A stretch of DNA of 64,000 nucleotides from Pelagibacterium nitratireducens. Lineage in GTDB: Bacteria; Pseudomonadota; Alphaproteobacteria; Rhizobiales; Devosiaceae. Numbering within the stretch: the stretch's first letter is position 1; every line of letters begins with the position of its first letter. A program made the position numbers and the translations under genes. Below are positions 1-9,101 of this stretch, one piece after another. Below the pieces are notes generated by a model, which saw only the letters and a program-made list of their open reading frames with translations, had not been told where the DNA came from and searched no databases. The DNA is taken from positions 310,001 through 374,000 of the forward strand of contig NZ_CP146275.1 of NCBI RefSeq assembly GCF_037044555.1, given 5' to 3'.

Positions 1-853
1 GTCCAGGATCGAGCCCTTCAACGGAGATCTCGAAGGCATCAAAACCTATGTGAAAGCAGGCATTGAGGCGATTGTTTCTGCTTCGGGTTCTCGTGCGCCC
101 ATCATGGGCGTCGGGGTTTCCCTTCCGGGCCTTGTCAAGAGAGACGGGACGCTGGTTCACGTTCCTGTACTGGGCTGGAGGGACGTTGATATGCTTGACC
201 GGCTCAAGGGCATCGCTGAGGCGCCGGTTTTCGTCGGTAACGACGGCAAGGCGGCGGCGATGGCGGAGCGCATGTTCGGCGCTTGCACCGACATTGATAA
301 TTTCGTGTACCTGTTCTCGGGTTCGGGCGTTGGTGGTGCGTTATTTCTCGATGGCGAAGTCTATGGTGGGGCCAATGGTCTGGCAGGCGAGCTTGGCCAT
401 ATCAAGGTCGTTCCGCAGGGCCGTTTCTGTTCGTGCGGAGCGTCAGGTTGTCTTTCCGCCTATCTTTCCGAACCGGCGCTGGCTCAGGAGATCGAAAGGC
501 TCGGAGGAAACGTGCCGAACGGATTTGCTTCGATCCTGGAGGGGGCAGCGGCCGGAGACGAAGTGGTCCTCAACGTCCTCGACCATACAGGGGAAGTGCT
601 AGGGTCCGCAGTTTCGAGCCTTATCAATATCTTCAATCCACCAATAGTTCTTCTGGGCGGCAATATCGCGCTGGCGCAACCGTATCTCTCGGTCGCTATG
701 GATCGTGCCCTGATGCGACTCGCCCACCCGGCCATGTATTCGCGCAGCACAGTGAAATTTTCGGAAATTTCCGAAGGAATGCCACTCCTGGGCGGTGTTG
801 CCATAGCCTTGGACGGGGTCACAAGCCTTGATGGCTCCCACGTTCTGCAGTGA
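1..853 (+). CDS. ROK-family regulator or sugar kinase, 5' end cut by the window
   Basis: The reading frame is open from base 2, so the gene starts left of the window. A GTG at 50 is in frame but lies inside the domain. The visible part is the C-terminal two thirds of a ROK (repressor/ORF/kinase) actin-like ATPase fold. It contains the NDGKAAAMAE segment, which carries the catalytic Asp in ROK kinases, and the ROK signature GELGHIKVVPQGRFCSCG with the zinc-binding His and Cys residues. Many ROK proteins beside ABC transporter genes are NagC/XylR-type repressors with an N-terminal winged helix, but that part is not visible here. The gene is followed after about 20 bases by the M81 gene and a sugar-type ABC ATPase, so it probably controls that operon. 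Kinase or repressor cannot be decided. Confidence 0.88.
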   Translation, partial: SRIEPFNGDLEGIKTYVKAGIEAIVSASGSRAPIMGVGVSLPGLVKRDGTLVHVPVLGWRDVDMLDRLKGIAEAPVFVGNDGKAAAMAERMFGACTDIDNFVYLFSGSGVGGALFLDGEVYGGANGLAGELGHIKVVPQGRFCSCGASGCLSAYLSEPALAQEIERLGGNVPNGFASILEGAAAGDEVVLNVLDHTGEVLGSAVSSLINIFNPPIVLLGGNIALAQPYLSVAMDRALMRLAHPAMYSRSTVKFSEISEGMPLLGGVAIALDGVTSLDGSHVLQ

Positions 854-875
854 AAATTCAAGCTTAGGTATACCA

Positions 876-2369
876 ATGCGCATTGCCATAGTCGGCCTTT
901 CTATCGAAATCATGCTCGCTTCTCCCCTTCCCACGGGAGTTGAGGCACTGCAGCAATATTCGGCCGATCAAATGCGTGACAACGACCTATGGATGGTGCG
1001 TGGCATGCTAGCCCGGCTGGGCGAGGAAGTTGGATGGGAGCCGGTGCCGCTCTATTGGGCGACCGCGCTTCCAGGTGGGCCGATGACGGCTGAAGCCTAT
1101 GCGCTGGTCAAGAACAAGACCTTGTCGCTTCTTCAAAGCGAGGGGCCGTTCGACGGCGTGCTCGTGGTCAACCACGGGGCACTCGAAGTTCAGGGGTTGG
1201 CCGTCGATGCTGACGCTGATTTTGTCTGCGCTATCCGGGAAGTGGTTGGGCCGGACATGCCTATTAGCGTGGCTCTTGACCTGCATGGCGACATGACCCC
1301 CCTCTTGCTGGAGGCCGGGACGGTTTTCTCGGTCCTGCGCACTGCTCCTCACCGCGATGACAAAGAGACAGGCTATCGAGCTGCTGACCAGCTGATAACC
1401 GTCATCAACAAACGGCTTAAGCCCAAAAAGGCTGCAGTCACAATTCCAATTCTTGTGCCTGGTGAAACGGCGGTCACAACTCAGGAGCCCGGACGCGCTC
1501 TCTATGGAAGTCTTCCTGAGTTCGATGCTGTTCCTGGCATGATGGAAGCCAATATTTTGGTCGGCTTTGCCTGGAATGACAGGCCTTGGACGGCGGTGAC
1601 GGCTTTTGCAGTTGCCGAGGACGATGCGGCCCTGGCCAGGGAACAGGCCACGAGGCTGGCGGAAAAGATATGGGCTGAGCATGAGAACTTCGTGCTCAGC
1701 ATGGAAACCGCCGAAGTTGGTGAGGGGTTGGAGCGTGCCATAAGTGTGCCCCAACGTCCGGTCTATGTCACCGACTCCGGGGATAATACCACGGCCGGTG
1801 CTGGCGGCGAACTCACTACGGTCCTGCAGGCGGCGCTCGATCTGCCTGGCTCACCCGACATCGTGGTCGCCGGCATCACTGCGCCTCAGACTGTCCGCCA
1901 GCTTCTGGAAGCCGGGATTGGGGCTGAAATTGAGATCGAGCTCGGGGCCGAGCATCTCTCACGGCCCAGGACGGCACGCAGGGTGAAGGCAGTCGTCGAA
2001 GGGGGGGGCGATTGGCTCGAGCTCGACGGGTTCCAGCCTTATCGTTCCAAGGAAGCGGCATGGGCCAAGGTTCACATCGGAGACATCGTCGTTACTTTCC
2101 ATGCCCAACCGATCGGGATTACGACGCCGCAACATTTCCAGGCCATGGCCATCGATCCGCTCGCCCACAAGGCCTATGTGGTCAAGCTCGGTTATCTCCA
2201 TCCCCAGCTTGAAGACATCGCGGAGCGCCACATCCTGCTGCTCAGCGACGGAACTTCGCAGCTCGATATGACACGGCTTGAATGGAACCACCTGCCACGG
2301 CCGACCTGGCCGCTCGACAAGGATTTTCAATGGTCTGCAGCCGCTTCGCTTTATGGCGATGCAGACTGA
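876..2369 (+). CDS. M81 family metallopeptidase (MlrC-like)
   Basis: A 497-residue protein of the M81/microcystinase C family, which are cytoplasmic zinc peptidases or amidases acting on small, often D- or modified peptides. The ATG at 876 is preferred over the upstream in-frame start because the family begins directly with the MRIAIVG strand. Visible motifs are VNHGALE (His100), LDLHGDM (Asp135, His137) and TAPHRDDKETG (His159), which match the metal and active-site segments. DSGDNTTAGAGG starts the C-terminal domain. The usual HETNTF segment near residue 10 reads IEIMLA here, so the protein is a divergent member. It lies between a ROK regulator and an ABC ATPase and may process an imported substrate. 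The substrate is unknown. Confidence 0.85.
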   Translation: MRIAIVGLSIEIMLASPLPTGVEALQQYSADQMRDNDLWMVRGMLARLGEEVGWEPVPLYWATALPGGPMTAEAYALVKNKTLSLLQSEGPFDGVLVVNHGALEVQGLAVDADADFVCAIREVVGPDMPISVALDLHGDMTPLLLEAGTVFSVLRTAPHRDDKETGYRAADQLITVINKRLKPKKAAVTIPILVPGETAVTTQEPGRALYGSLPEFDAVPGMMEANILVGFAWNDRPWTAVTAFAVAEDDAALAREQATRLAEKIWAEHENFVLSMETAEVGEGLERAISVPQRPVYVTDSGDNTTAGAGGELTTVLQAALDLPGSPDIVVAGITAPQTVRQLLEAGIGAEIEIELGAEHLSRPRTARRVKAVVEGGGDWLELDGFQPYRSKEAAWAKVHIGDIVVTFHAQPIGITTPQHFQAMAIDPLAHKAYVVKLGYLHPQLEDIAERHILLLSDGTSQLDMTRLEWNHLPRPTWPLDKDFQWSAAASLYGDAD

Positions 2370-2404
2370 ACCGCGCGAGGACGTGAGATTGGAAGGAGCC
2401 CAGC

Positions 2405-3496
2405 ATGGCTAGCGTAACGCTCGATAAGGTGGAGAAGGCCTATGACGGTCTCAAAACCGTACACGGCCTGGATCTTCAGGTGGCCGACGGCGAATTCATT
2501 GTTCTCGTCGGTCCGTCTGGATGCGGAAAATCGACGACCTTGCGAATGATCGCAGGGCTGGAAACGGTCACCGATGGCGAAATCGCCATTGATGGCAAGC
2601 GGGTCAACGAGCTGCAACCGGGAGAACGCGACATCGCGATGGTGTTCCAGAACTATGCGCTCTATCCTCATCTCAGCGTTGCCGAAAACATCGTTTTCGG
2701 CCTTAAGCTTCGCAAGACACCCAAGGCACAAGTTGCCCAGAGACTGCAAAGAACTGCCGAGATTCTCGGACTTGAACAACTCCTCGAACGCAAGCCGCGC
2801 CAGCTTTCGGGCGGGCAAAGGCAGCGCGTCGCCATGGGGCGGGCGTTGATTCGCAATCCCTCCGTTTTTCTGTTCGACGAGCCTCTTTCCAATCTCGACG
2901 CCAAGCTGCGCGTGCAGATGCGCACCGAGATCAAGGAGCTTCACGCCCGCATTCCGACCACGACGGTCTATGTCACCCACGATCAGATTGAGGCGATGAC
3001 GCTGGCCGATCGGGTCGTGGTCATGAACGCGGGCCGCATCGAGCAGATAGCTTCACCCGAAGAGCTCTATCAGTTTCCCTCAACGCGTTTTGTTGCCGGA
3101 TTCATTGGATCGCCGGGAATGAACTTCTTTCCGGTCGACGTCGAAGCGAGAGGAACGGTTCTGGAGATCAAGTTTGGCGATGGCCAGACGGTATCGGTTC
3201 CCGACAGCCGAAAGGCGTTGTTTGCACCCCATGCCGGTACGCAAATGGTGGTCGGTATACGCCCTGAGCATTTCCTTGCTTGCGAACGGAGTGGTGCGAA
3301 CGCTATCGATGTTGTGACGGCCTTGGTCGAACCCTTGGGGATGGACACTCTCGTTCACTTCCGTCTGAACGGAGCTGACGCCGTATCTCGCCTGCTTCCT
3401 ATGCCTGGCCTCAAGGCCGGCGCGCCTCTTAAACTGGCGATCGATATGGACAAGGTTCATCTGCTCGATCCGAAGACGGATCTAGTTTTGGGTTAG
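2405..3496 (+). CDS. ABC transporter ATP-binding protein, UgpC/MalK/MsmK type
   Basis: A 363-residue nucleotide-binding subunit of a carbohydrate-type (CUT1) ABC importer. The Walker [10 protein letters not shown] is at residues 36-44. The signature LSGGQRQR, the Walker [16 protein letters not shown] and the H-loop VTHDQ follow in order. The C-terminal third is the MalK/UgpC OB-type regulatory extension (VGIRPEHF segment). The start follows a good AAGGAG ribosome site. No permease or binding-protein gene of this class is present to the right, so partners probably lie left of the window or are shared from elsewhere, as these ATPases can serve several transporters. It ends 2 bases before the GMC oxidoreductase start, which indicates one operon. 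Confidence 0.93.
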   Translation: MASVTLDKVEKAYDGLKTVHGLDLQVADGEFIVLVGPSGCGKSTTLRMIAGLETVTDGEIAIDGKRVNELQPGERDIAMVFQNYALYPHLSVAENIVFGLKLRKTPKAQVAQRLQRTAEILGLEQLLERKPRQLSGGQRQRVAMGRALIRNPSVFLFDEPLSNLDAKLRVQMRTEIKELHARIPTTTVYVTHDQIEAMTLADRVVVMNAGRIEQIASPEELYQFPSTRFVAGFIGSPGMNFFPVDVEARGTVLEIKFGDGQTVSVPDSRKALFAPHAGTQMVVGIRPEHFLACERSGANAIDVVTALVEPLGMDTLVHFRLNGADAVSRLLPMPGLKAGAPLKLAIDMDKVHLLDPKTDLVLG

Positions 3497-3498
3497 GC

Positions 3499-5541
3499 AT
3501 GCAGGTCAGCCGGGAGGATTTGATCCGCGTTCTCGCGGCCATCGCACCTGATCCTGTCCTGGGGGCGGTTCCGATGAACGCGGTGGACTATGTGCAAGCA
3601 ATGCTTGCGGGCGAAGGCGCGCGCTGGCGCCCCGCAATAGCAGATGGAATTTGGCAGTTCGCTGAGGCGGCGCAGGATTTGAGCGATGAAGGCGTTAACA
3701 CACTCATTGAATCAATAGCAGATGAAGATTGGTTCGTAACACTAGCGCGCTGGGTGGCCGAAGCGATCTACTCCAATCCCGCAAATGGTGGAAATCCTGA
3801 GGCCAGGGCATGGAAGGAAGTCGGTTATCGCCACGGCTTGCCTGAGGGGCCGGACGGTCCATTCCCGAAATCCCTGGTGAACGAGCCCTCTCGTGATATG
3901 GCCGATAGCTATGACGCGATCGTGGTCGGGGCGGGGGCGGGCGGTGGTATCGTTGCAGCGCAACTTGCGCTGGCCGGCCGGAAGGTATTGTTGGTCGAGC
4001 GCGGCCAGCGGCTCGATTATGCCAATAGTGGTCATCGAGATCACCTGCGCAATCATCGCCATCCCGTCTATGGACACAACACCGGCCCGGACCGCAGGGA
4101 TGGGTTGCGTGTGCTCGTGAGACCGGATGGCACTGAGGCGGTCGTCGAGCCGCATACTATAGAGTTCGGCAACAACGCCGCCTGTATCGGCAGCGGGACG
4201 CTGATTTATGGCGGACTCGCATGGCGCTTCCACCCTGATGATTTTCGTATGGCCAGCAAGTATGGCGTGCCGGAAGGCTCGTCATTGATCGATTGGCCCA
4301 TTGGCTACGACGATCTCGAACCTTGGTATGAGATGGCCGAGCAAGAAATCGGTGTATGCGGACCCGAGGGTCCGCTGCCGCATGAACCCTGGCGAAGCCG
4401 AAGCCTGCCGATGCCATCCTTGCCGCGTTATGGAAGTGCTCGCGTTTTGGAGCGTGGGGGGCAGGCTCTGGGATTTGAAACTTTCTCGCCGCCTGTCCTG
4501 GTCAATTCCGTGCCGCGTGATGGGCGAGGCGCCTGCATTGAATGTGGAACGTGCGTGGGTTTCCCGTGCCCATCGGATGCCAAGAACGGCACGCAAAACA
4601 CCGTTCTGCCTCGAGCGCTTGCGACCGGCAATCTTTCGATCGTCGCGGAAACGACGGCAGAACGTGTTGTTACGGACTCTGCAGGCCAGGTCATAGGCGT
4701 GTTACTGGCTTGGAATGAGGATGGCGCCACCAAAAGGCAGTATATCGGCGCGGACATTGTGGTGTTATCCGCCGGAGCCATTGAGACGGCGCGATTGTTG
4801 TTGCTCTCAGCTAACGACAGGAACCCTAATGGGCTTGGCAACACCTCCGGCCACCTTGGACGTCATCTGCAGGGCCACACCTACCCGACGGCGTTCGGTC
4901 TTTTTGACGAAGATGTTTATGCCCAGCGCGGGCCGGGCGTAACAATTGCGACTACTGCCTTCGCTCACGACAATCCCGATGTAGTTGGCGGCGCTATGCT
5001 GGCGGATGATTTTATTATTCCGCCGGTGATTTTTTGGGACCAAGCACTTCCTCCCGAACTGCCACGTTGGGGGCAGGCGCCACATGATTTCATGCGAAAA
5101 AACTATCACCGTGTGACCCAAATCAAGGGTCCTGTTCATGAAGTACCGACGCCCGATTGCATGGTGTCGCTCGACCCCGTGCTAAAAGACAGATGGGGAC
5201 GCCCTGTGGCGCGACTCTCGGGGGTAGTTCATTCTGAAACGCAGCGGACGGCGCAGTTTCTGCTCGAGCGGGCCAAGGAATGGCTGATCGCGTCCGGCGC
5301 TACCCAGGTCTGGGGGCATGTACCGCCGCCAAGACTTTCGGCTTACCAGCATCAGGCCGGAACGTGCCGGATGGGCAGCGACTCTCGACAGTCGGTCACC
5401 GATTCTTACGGACGCGTGTGGGGTCACGACAACCTCTTTGTCGCCGACGCGTCACTGCACCCCACCAATGGGGGCTTCAATCCAGTTCTCACCGTGATGG
5501 CGCTGGCATTTCGCAGCGCCGATCATATTCTTTCCCTGTAA
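3499..5541 (+). CDS. GMC-family oxidoreductase with N-terminal gluconate 2-dehydrogenase subunit 3-like domain
   Basis: A 680-residue flavoprotein. Residues 1-125 resemble the small subunit 3 of membrane gluconate 2-dehydrogenase (helical, LAAIAPDPV start). Residues 138 onward are a GMC dehydrogenase with the FAD-binding motif IVVGAGAGGG at 141-150. The active-site segment HQAGTCRMG has its His at about residue 618, and HPTNGGFNP has a second His at about 654. The central CIECGTCVGFPCPSDAKNG segment is typical of the large subunits of these dehydrogenases. GMC enzymes oxidise alcohol groups of sugars, sugar acids or related compounds. No Tat or Sec signal is evident, so the fusion looks cytoplasmic, unlike the usual periplasmic three-subunit complex. 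It probably oxidises the substrate brought in by the upstream ABC system. Confidence 0.88.
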   Translation: MQVSREDLIRVLAAIAPDPVLGAVPMNAVDYVQAMLAGEGARWRPAIADGIWQFAEAAQDLSDEGVNTLIESIADEDWFVTLARWVAEAIYSNPANGGNPEARAWKEVGYRHGLPEGPDGPFPKSLVNEPSRDMADSYDAIVVGAGAGGGIVAAQLALAGRKVLLVERGQRLDYANSGHRDHLRNHRHPVYGHNTGPDRRDGLRVLVRPDGTEAVVEPHTIEFGNNAACIGSGTLIYGGLAWRFHPDDFRMASKYGVPEGSSLIDWPIGYDDLEPWYEMAEQEIGVCGPEGPLPHEPWRSRSLPMPSLPRYGSARVLERGGQALGFETFSPPVLVNSVPRDGRGACIECGTCVGFPCPSDAKNGTQNTVLPRALATGNLSIVAETTAERVVTDSAGQVIGVLLAWNEDGATKRQYIGADIVVLSAGAIETARLLLLSANDRNPNGLGNTSGHLGRHLQGHTYPTAFGLFDEDVYAQRGPGVTIATTAFAHDNPDVVGGAMLADDFIIPPVIFWDQALPPELPRWGQAPHDFMRKNYHRVTQIKGPVHEVPTPDCMVSLDPVLKDRWGRPVARLSGVVHSETQRTAQFLLERAKEWLIASGATQVWGHVPPPRLSAYQHQAGTCRMGSDSRQSVTDSYGRVWGHDNLFVADASLHPTNGGFNPVLTVMALAFRSADHILSL

Positions 5542-5558
5542 CTCAAGGCGAGTGCATC

Positions 5559-6920
5559 ATGAGCGAGCTAAAGTCAGTTGCCCTTCCAGATTTCGGCATA
5601 CCCCTGGAACGTCCGCAAATTCCCGCCCAAACGCTAGCCGCCCGTTGCGATGCGGCCTATGCGCAAGCTGGCAAAACTTGGCTGTTCGTCTATGCGGATC
5701 GCGAACATAACGCCAATATTCTCCATTTCACCGGCTTTGACCCCCGGTTCGAAGAAGCGATTCTGCTGCTTGGTCCCAATGGACGACGCGTGGTGATCAC
5801 GGGCAATGAATCGGAGAGCTTTACAGCGATTTCTCTATTGCCCGGACTCGAAACCCTGCTAGCCCAGACGCTTAGCCTTATGGGGCAAGACCGCAGCCGC
5901 AAACCCAGCCTGGAGGCCGTACTCCGGGAGGCTGGATTGAAATCGGGAGACAGTGTTGGCATCGTGGGTTGGAAATATCTCGAAGCCGCCGAATGGCAAG
6001 AAGATGCCCCAGGGTTCATCGTTCCCCACTATATGGTGTCGATCCTCGCGCGTATAATAGGCGGGATCGAAGGTCTTTCCGATGAAACCGCTATCGTTAT
6101 GAATCCACGCGACGGCTTGCGTTCGATCGTTGATGCGGACCAGATAGCTGCCTTCGAGTGGGCTTCTGCCCGCGCATCGGTTTCAGTCTGGTCGGTCCTT
6201 AAAGGCGCTCGTCCGGGTCTTCGCGAGATCGAAGCTGCCTCCAACTTCACCTATTCTGGTGAACCGCTGAGCGCCCATACAATGTTTGCCTCGGGAGATC
6301 GCTCGCACCAGATCCACGGCCTTAACAACGCAGGTTCACGTACTCTAAAAAAGGGTGATGGCGTTACCACCGCCGTTGGATACTGGGGCGGACTTTCCTC
6401 CCGCGCAGGTGTGCTCGATGATAACAACGACGAATTCGTTGCGATCGCCAAGCGCTATTTCGACGGCCTGGTGACTTGGTATGATACGGCCGATATTGGC
6501 GTGGCGGGTGGCGACCTGCATGATGCGGTGGTCGAGAAATTGGCGCAGGGTAACCTGAACGCGATGCTCAATCCAGGGCATCTGGTTAGCTATGACGAAT
6601 GGAGCCACTCGCCGGTACGACCGGGCTCATCCGACCAGATCCTCTCGGGGATGGTATTTCAAGTGGACATTATACCCGCGCCTACGCCTTCGGGAACCGC
6701 TCTCAACTGTGAAGATGCCGTGGCCTTCGCCGATGCCAAGCTTAGGGAGGAGTTGGCCGTCAGGCACCCTGAAACCTGGGCTCGTATTGTCAAGCGTCGC
6801 GAATTTATGCGTAACGAGATCGGCGTGTCACTTGAAGAGAGCATTCTTCCCTTATCCAACATTCCGCTGTATCTGCCTCCGCTATGGCTGGTGGCAGACA
6901 AAGTGCTGGTGAATGGCTGA
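5559..6920 (+). CDS. M24/creatinase-fold protein, probably without the usual metal site
   Basis: A 453-residue protein. The ATG at 5559 lies 17 bases after the GMC stop codon and is preferred over the long upstream in-frame extension, which overlaps GMC coding sequence. The layout is an N-terminal creatinase-like domain followed by a pita-bread domain, as in Xaa-Pro aminopeptidases and creatinase. The expected metal ligands are hard to find. The Asp-rich strand reads GYWGGLSSRAG. The later region NPGHLVSYDEWSHSP followed by GMVFQVDIIPAP has Asp where peptidases have Glu. The family includes metal-free hydrolases such as creatinase, so this could be a non-peptidase amidinohydrolase-like enzyme. 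It is the last gene of the operon and is followed by a terminator hairpin. Confidence 0.72.
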   Translation: MSELKSVALPDFGIPLERPQIPAQTLAARCDAAYAQAGKTWLFVYADREHNANILHFTGFDPRFEEAILLLGPNGRRVVITGNESESFTAISLLPGLETLLAQTLSLMGQDRSRKPSLEAVLREAGLKSGDSVGIVGWKYLEAAEWQEDAPGFIVPHYMVSILARIIGGIEGLSDETAIVMNPRDGLRSIVDADQIAAFEWASARASVSVWSVLKGARPGLREIEAASNFTYSGEPLSAHTMFASGDRSHQIHGLNNAGSRTLKKGDGVTTAVGYWGGLSSRAGVLDDNNDEFVAIAKRYFDGLVTWYDTADIGVAGGDLHDAVVEKLAQGNLNAMLNPGHLVSYDEWSHSPVRPGSSDQILSGMVFQVDIIPAPTPSGTALNCEDAVAFADAKLREELAVRHPETWARIVKRREFMRNEIGVSLEESILPLSNIPLYLPPLWLVADKVLVNG

Positions 6921-6929
6921 ATGAAACTG

Positions 6930-6961
6930 CCGGCGGCGTTGGGGCCGCCGGAAATTTCTTT
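6930..6961 (+). terminator. Rho-independent terminator after the left operon
   Basis: A perfect 7-bp GC stem (CCGGCGG at 6930-6936, CCGCCGG at 6945-6951) with an 8-base loop lies 9 bases after the M24 stop codon. It is followed by AAATTTCTTT. The remaining bases up to 7120 show no gene. Confidence 0.7.
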
Positions 6962-7120
6962 GGACCAAATTTACTCCGGCCACGGCTACGACCCAAGGGG
7001 GAAGGCCGGCTACCTCCCGGTGCGCGCGTTCTTTTCAATGAACGCATGATAATGCCTCGTCGCTCCCGCTAGGCACAGTAATCGGTGCTAGGCATCGAAA
7101 TTCATTTCTAAGTTCTCCAA

Positions 7121-8368
7121 CTACAGTTCAGCTCTAAGGTAAGAGGCGAGAGTTTGTCGCTTCCGCCACGCCAAAACCCAGGCGACCATTGCCAGAGAGC
7201 AGGCGGCAACGAGCGACGGCCGCATGCCAAAATGATCGGCTGATACGCCGATCAAAACTGCGCCCAGAGCGGCAATGCCGCGCTGAATAAGGCCATAGAC
7301 AGAAAGCACTCGCCCCCTGAACTCCGTATCGACATTGAGGTGGATTATGCTCTGCATGCCCACTCCGCTTCCCACTGCGCAAAACCCTAGAACGGCCAGC
7401 AGCGCATAGCTCGCCCATACGTATATGCCAGCAAAGGAGAGGGCAAAGATCGATAGGACCATAAGGCCCGGCAGTGTAAGAACGGCTAGTAGAACCGCAT
7501 CGAGATCACTTCGGCTCAGCATCCATATTCCCCCGGCCATCGCTCCTAGGCCGACAGAGGTCGTCATGGCGGCGAGAATTTCGGATCGACCGTCGAACCA
7601 GAGGCCGGATATGGCGGGCAGAAGTTCGATGACCGATCGGGAACACAGGCTGAGAGCCAGAGCCATGGCCAGCACGACCGAAAACAGCGGGTGGTGTCGT
7701 ATATAGGAGAGGCCTTCAGGTATTCCTCCCAGAAGGCTCGTTTGGGCCGTTGACGCGGCCGATACCATAGGCAACCGGCGCATTCCGAGCACAACCATAA
7801 GAAGCGGGATAAATGAAGCCGCATTGAGGGCGAAAGCAAGCGTGGGGCCGCTAAACCCGAGTGCGGCGCCGCCCACCATGGGACCGGCGAAGCGTGCGGT
7901 GTTGTTAGCAAAGGAATTTAGCGCGATGGTCGGTCGCAGCAACGAATTGGGCGCCAGATCGCCCACCATACTGAGGCGGCTGGGTTGATTGATGCCTTCC
8001 AGAAGTCCTAGAACGAGTGCGCAGCAGAGCAGAAACGGCAAGGATAGCATTTCGAGCGCTGCCCCGAAGGTGAGCGCGAGCGCTTGTAGGGCGGCCAGTC
8101 CCTGGCCGAGCACCAACAGCTTCCATTTGTGTGTTCTGTCTACCAGAACGCCGCCCAGCGGCTGGACGATGAACGATGGCACCACTTCGCAGGCGGCAAC
8201 AACCCCCACCCAGCTGGCCGACCCGGTCAATTCGAAGGTCAGCCAGCCAACGGCGATACGCTGTGCCCAGGTTCCGGTGTTGGAGAGAAAATTCCCAAGT
8301 ACAAAAAGACGCACCAGCGGGTGTAAGACCACCTCGCCAAGTCTTGTCAGTATCGTGTATCTAGCCAC
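7121..8368 (-). CDS. MFS transporter (EntS/DHA3-like exporter)
   Basis: A 415-residue polytopic membrane protein with about 12 hydrophobic segments. It has the MFS loop GGVLVDRTHKWK after the second helix and a second-half repeat (FRGRVLSVYGLIQRG). The overall pattern is that of the MFS_3 / enterobactin-exporter-like group, which usually pump small molecules out. It is the last gene of a minus-strand trio with a crotonase-fold enzyme and an IclR regulator (13-base gap to the next gene). That suggests export of, or relief from, a compound handled by the adjacent pathway. The substrate cannot be inferred from sequence. Confidence 0.85.
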   Translation of the reverse strand: MARYTILTRLGEVVLHPLVRLFVLGNFLSNTGTWAQRIAVGWLTFELTGSASWVGVVAACEVVPSFIVQPLGGVLVDRTHKWKLLVLGQGLAALQALALTFGAALEMLSLPFLLCCALVLGLLEGINQPSRLSMVGDLAPNSLLRPTIALNSFANNTARFAGPMVGGAALGFSGPTLAFALNAASFIPLLMVVLGMRRLPMVSAASTAQTSLLGGIPEGLSYIRHHPLFSVVLAMALALSLCSRSVIELLPAISGLWFDGRSEILAAMTTSVGLGAMAGGIWMLSRSDLDAVLLAVLTLPGLMVLSIFALSFAGIYVWASYALLAVLGFCAVGSGVGMQSIIHLNVDTEFRGRVLSVYGLIQRGIAALGAVLIGVSADHFGMRPSLVAACSLAMVAWVLAWRKRQTLASYLRAEL

Positions 8369-8381
8369 GGCGCGACCCGGA

Positions 8382-9098
8382 TCATTTTAAGGTTGCTCGA
8401 TATGCCTCGATCCTTTTTTTAAGTCCCGGCCTGCTGGCCGAGCGTACAAGGGCCGCTAGATCGCGGTCGCGGCCATCGCAGCGGCTCATCTCGCGCAGCG
8501 CAGCCGCAGCCCCACGCGGAAGCTTGCGCGCTTCAAGGGCAAGCTGGCTCAGACGAGATGCAGTCTCGGATGGATGGAGAACTTCCGTGACCAATCCCGC
8601 TTCAAGGGCTTTTTCGACCTCCAGGATCCGCTGGGCCAACAGGGTGTCTCGCGCTCTTTGCTGGCCCATAATCGTGGTGAGGCGTGCGGTTCCGAGCACT
8701 ATGCCGAACGCTCCGCCTGGAAAGGCAAAGCGGGTCCCGGGGGCCGCGATACGATGATCGCATGCCGCGAAAATGTCGGCGCCGGCGCCATAGGTTGCAC
8801 CAAAACCAAACGCCACGGTCGGGACCGAGCTGGTCTCGATCGCCGCCCTTAGTTCCTCAATGCGCACGAACCGGTTCAGCAGGGTGGCATCGGATTCTTC
8901 TGCAAGATTGGACAGGTCTAGGCCGGTGCAGAAATGCCTGCCCTGGCCATGAAACACGATCAGCCGTGCCTGCCGCGCCGTTTCCAGTGCAGCGATCAAG
9001 TCCTCCACCATGGCCAAGCACAGCGCATTGCCTTTTTCGGGCTTGTTGAGGGTCAGCTTGGCAATATCGTCATGGAGTTCAAATGTCACAGCCGTCAT
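8382..9098 (-). CDS. Enoyl-CoA hydratase/isomerase (crotonase) family protein
   Basis: A 238-residue crotonase-fold protein, slightly shorter than the usual 255-265. The first oxyanion-hole segment is HFCTGLDL and the second GATYGAGADIFAACD. An Asp in GAGAD occupies the position of the first catalytic Glu of hydratases. The second catalytic Glu (PE in hydratases) is replaced in FPGGAFGIVLG. A plain syn-hydratase is therefore doubtful, and isomerase, hydrolase or decarboxylase activity on a CoA thioester is possible. It lies 3 bases after the IclR gene and next to the divergent operon that encodes a CoA-transferase, so it may act on that enzyme's CoA product. Confidence 0.82.
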   Translation of the reverse strand: MTAVTFELHDDIAKLTLNKPEKGNALCLAMVEDLIAALETARQARLIVFHGQGRHFCTGLDLSNLAEESDATLLNRFVRIEELRAAIETSSVPTVAFGFGATYGAGADIFAACDHRIAAPGTRFAFPGGAFGIVLGTARLTTIMGQQRARDTLLAQRILEVEKALEAGLVTEVLHPSETASRLSQLALEARKLPRGAAAALREMSRCDGRDRDLAALVRSASRPGLKKRIEAYRATLK

Positions 9099-9101
9099 GG
9101 T

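Noticed and set aside
5280..5558. N-terminal extension of the M24 frame
   Set aside because: It lies within the C-terminal GMC coding region and encodes arginine-rich sequence without family similarity; ATG 5559 fits.
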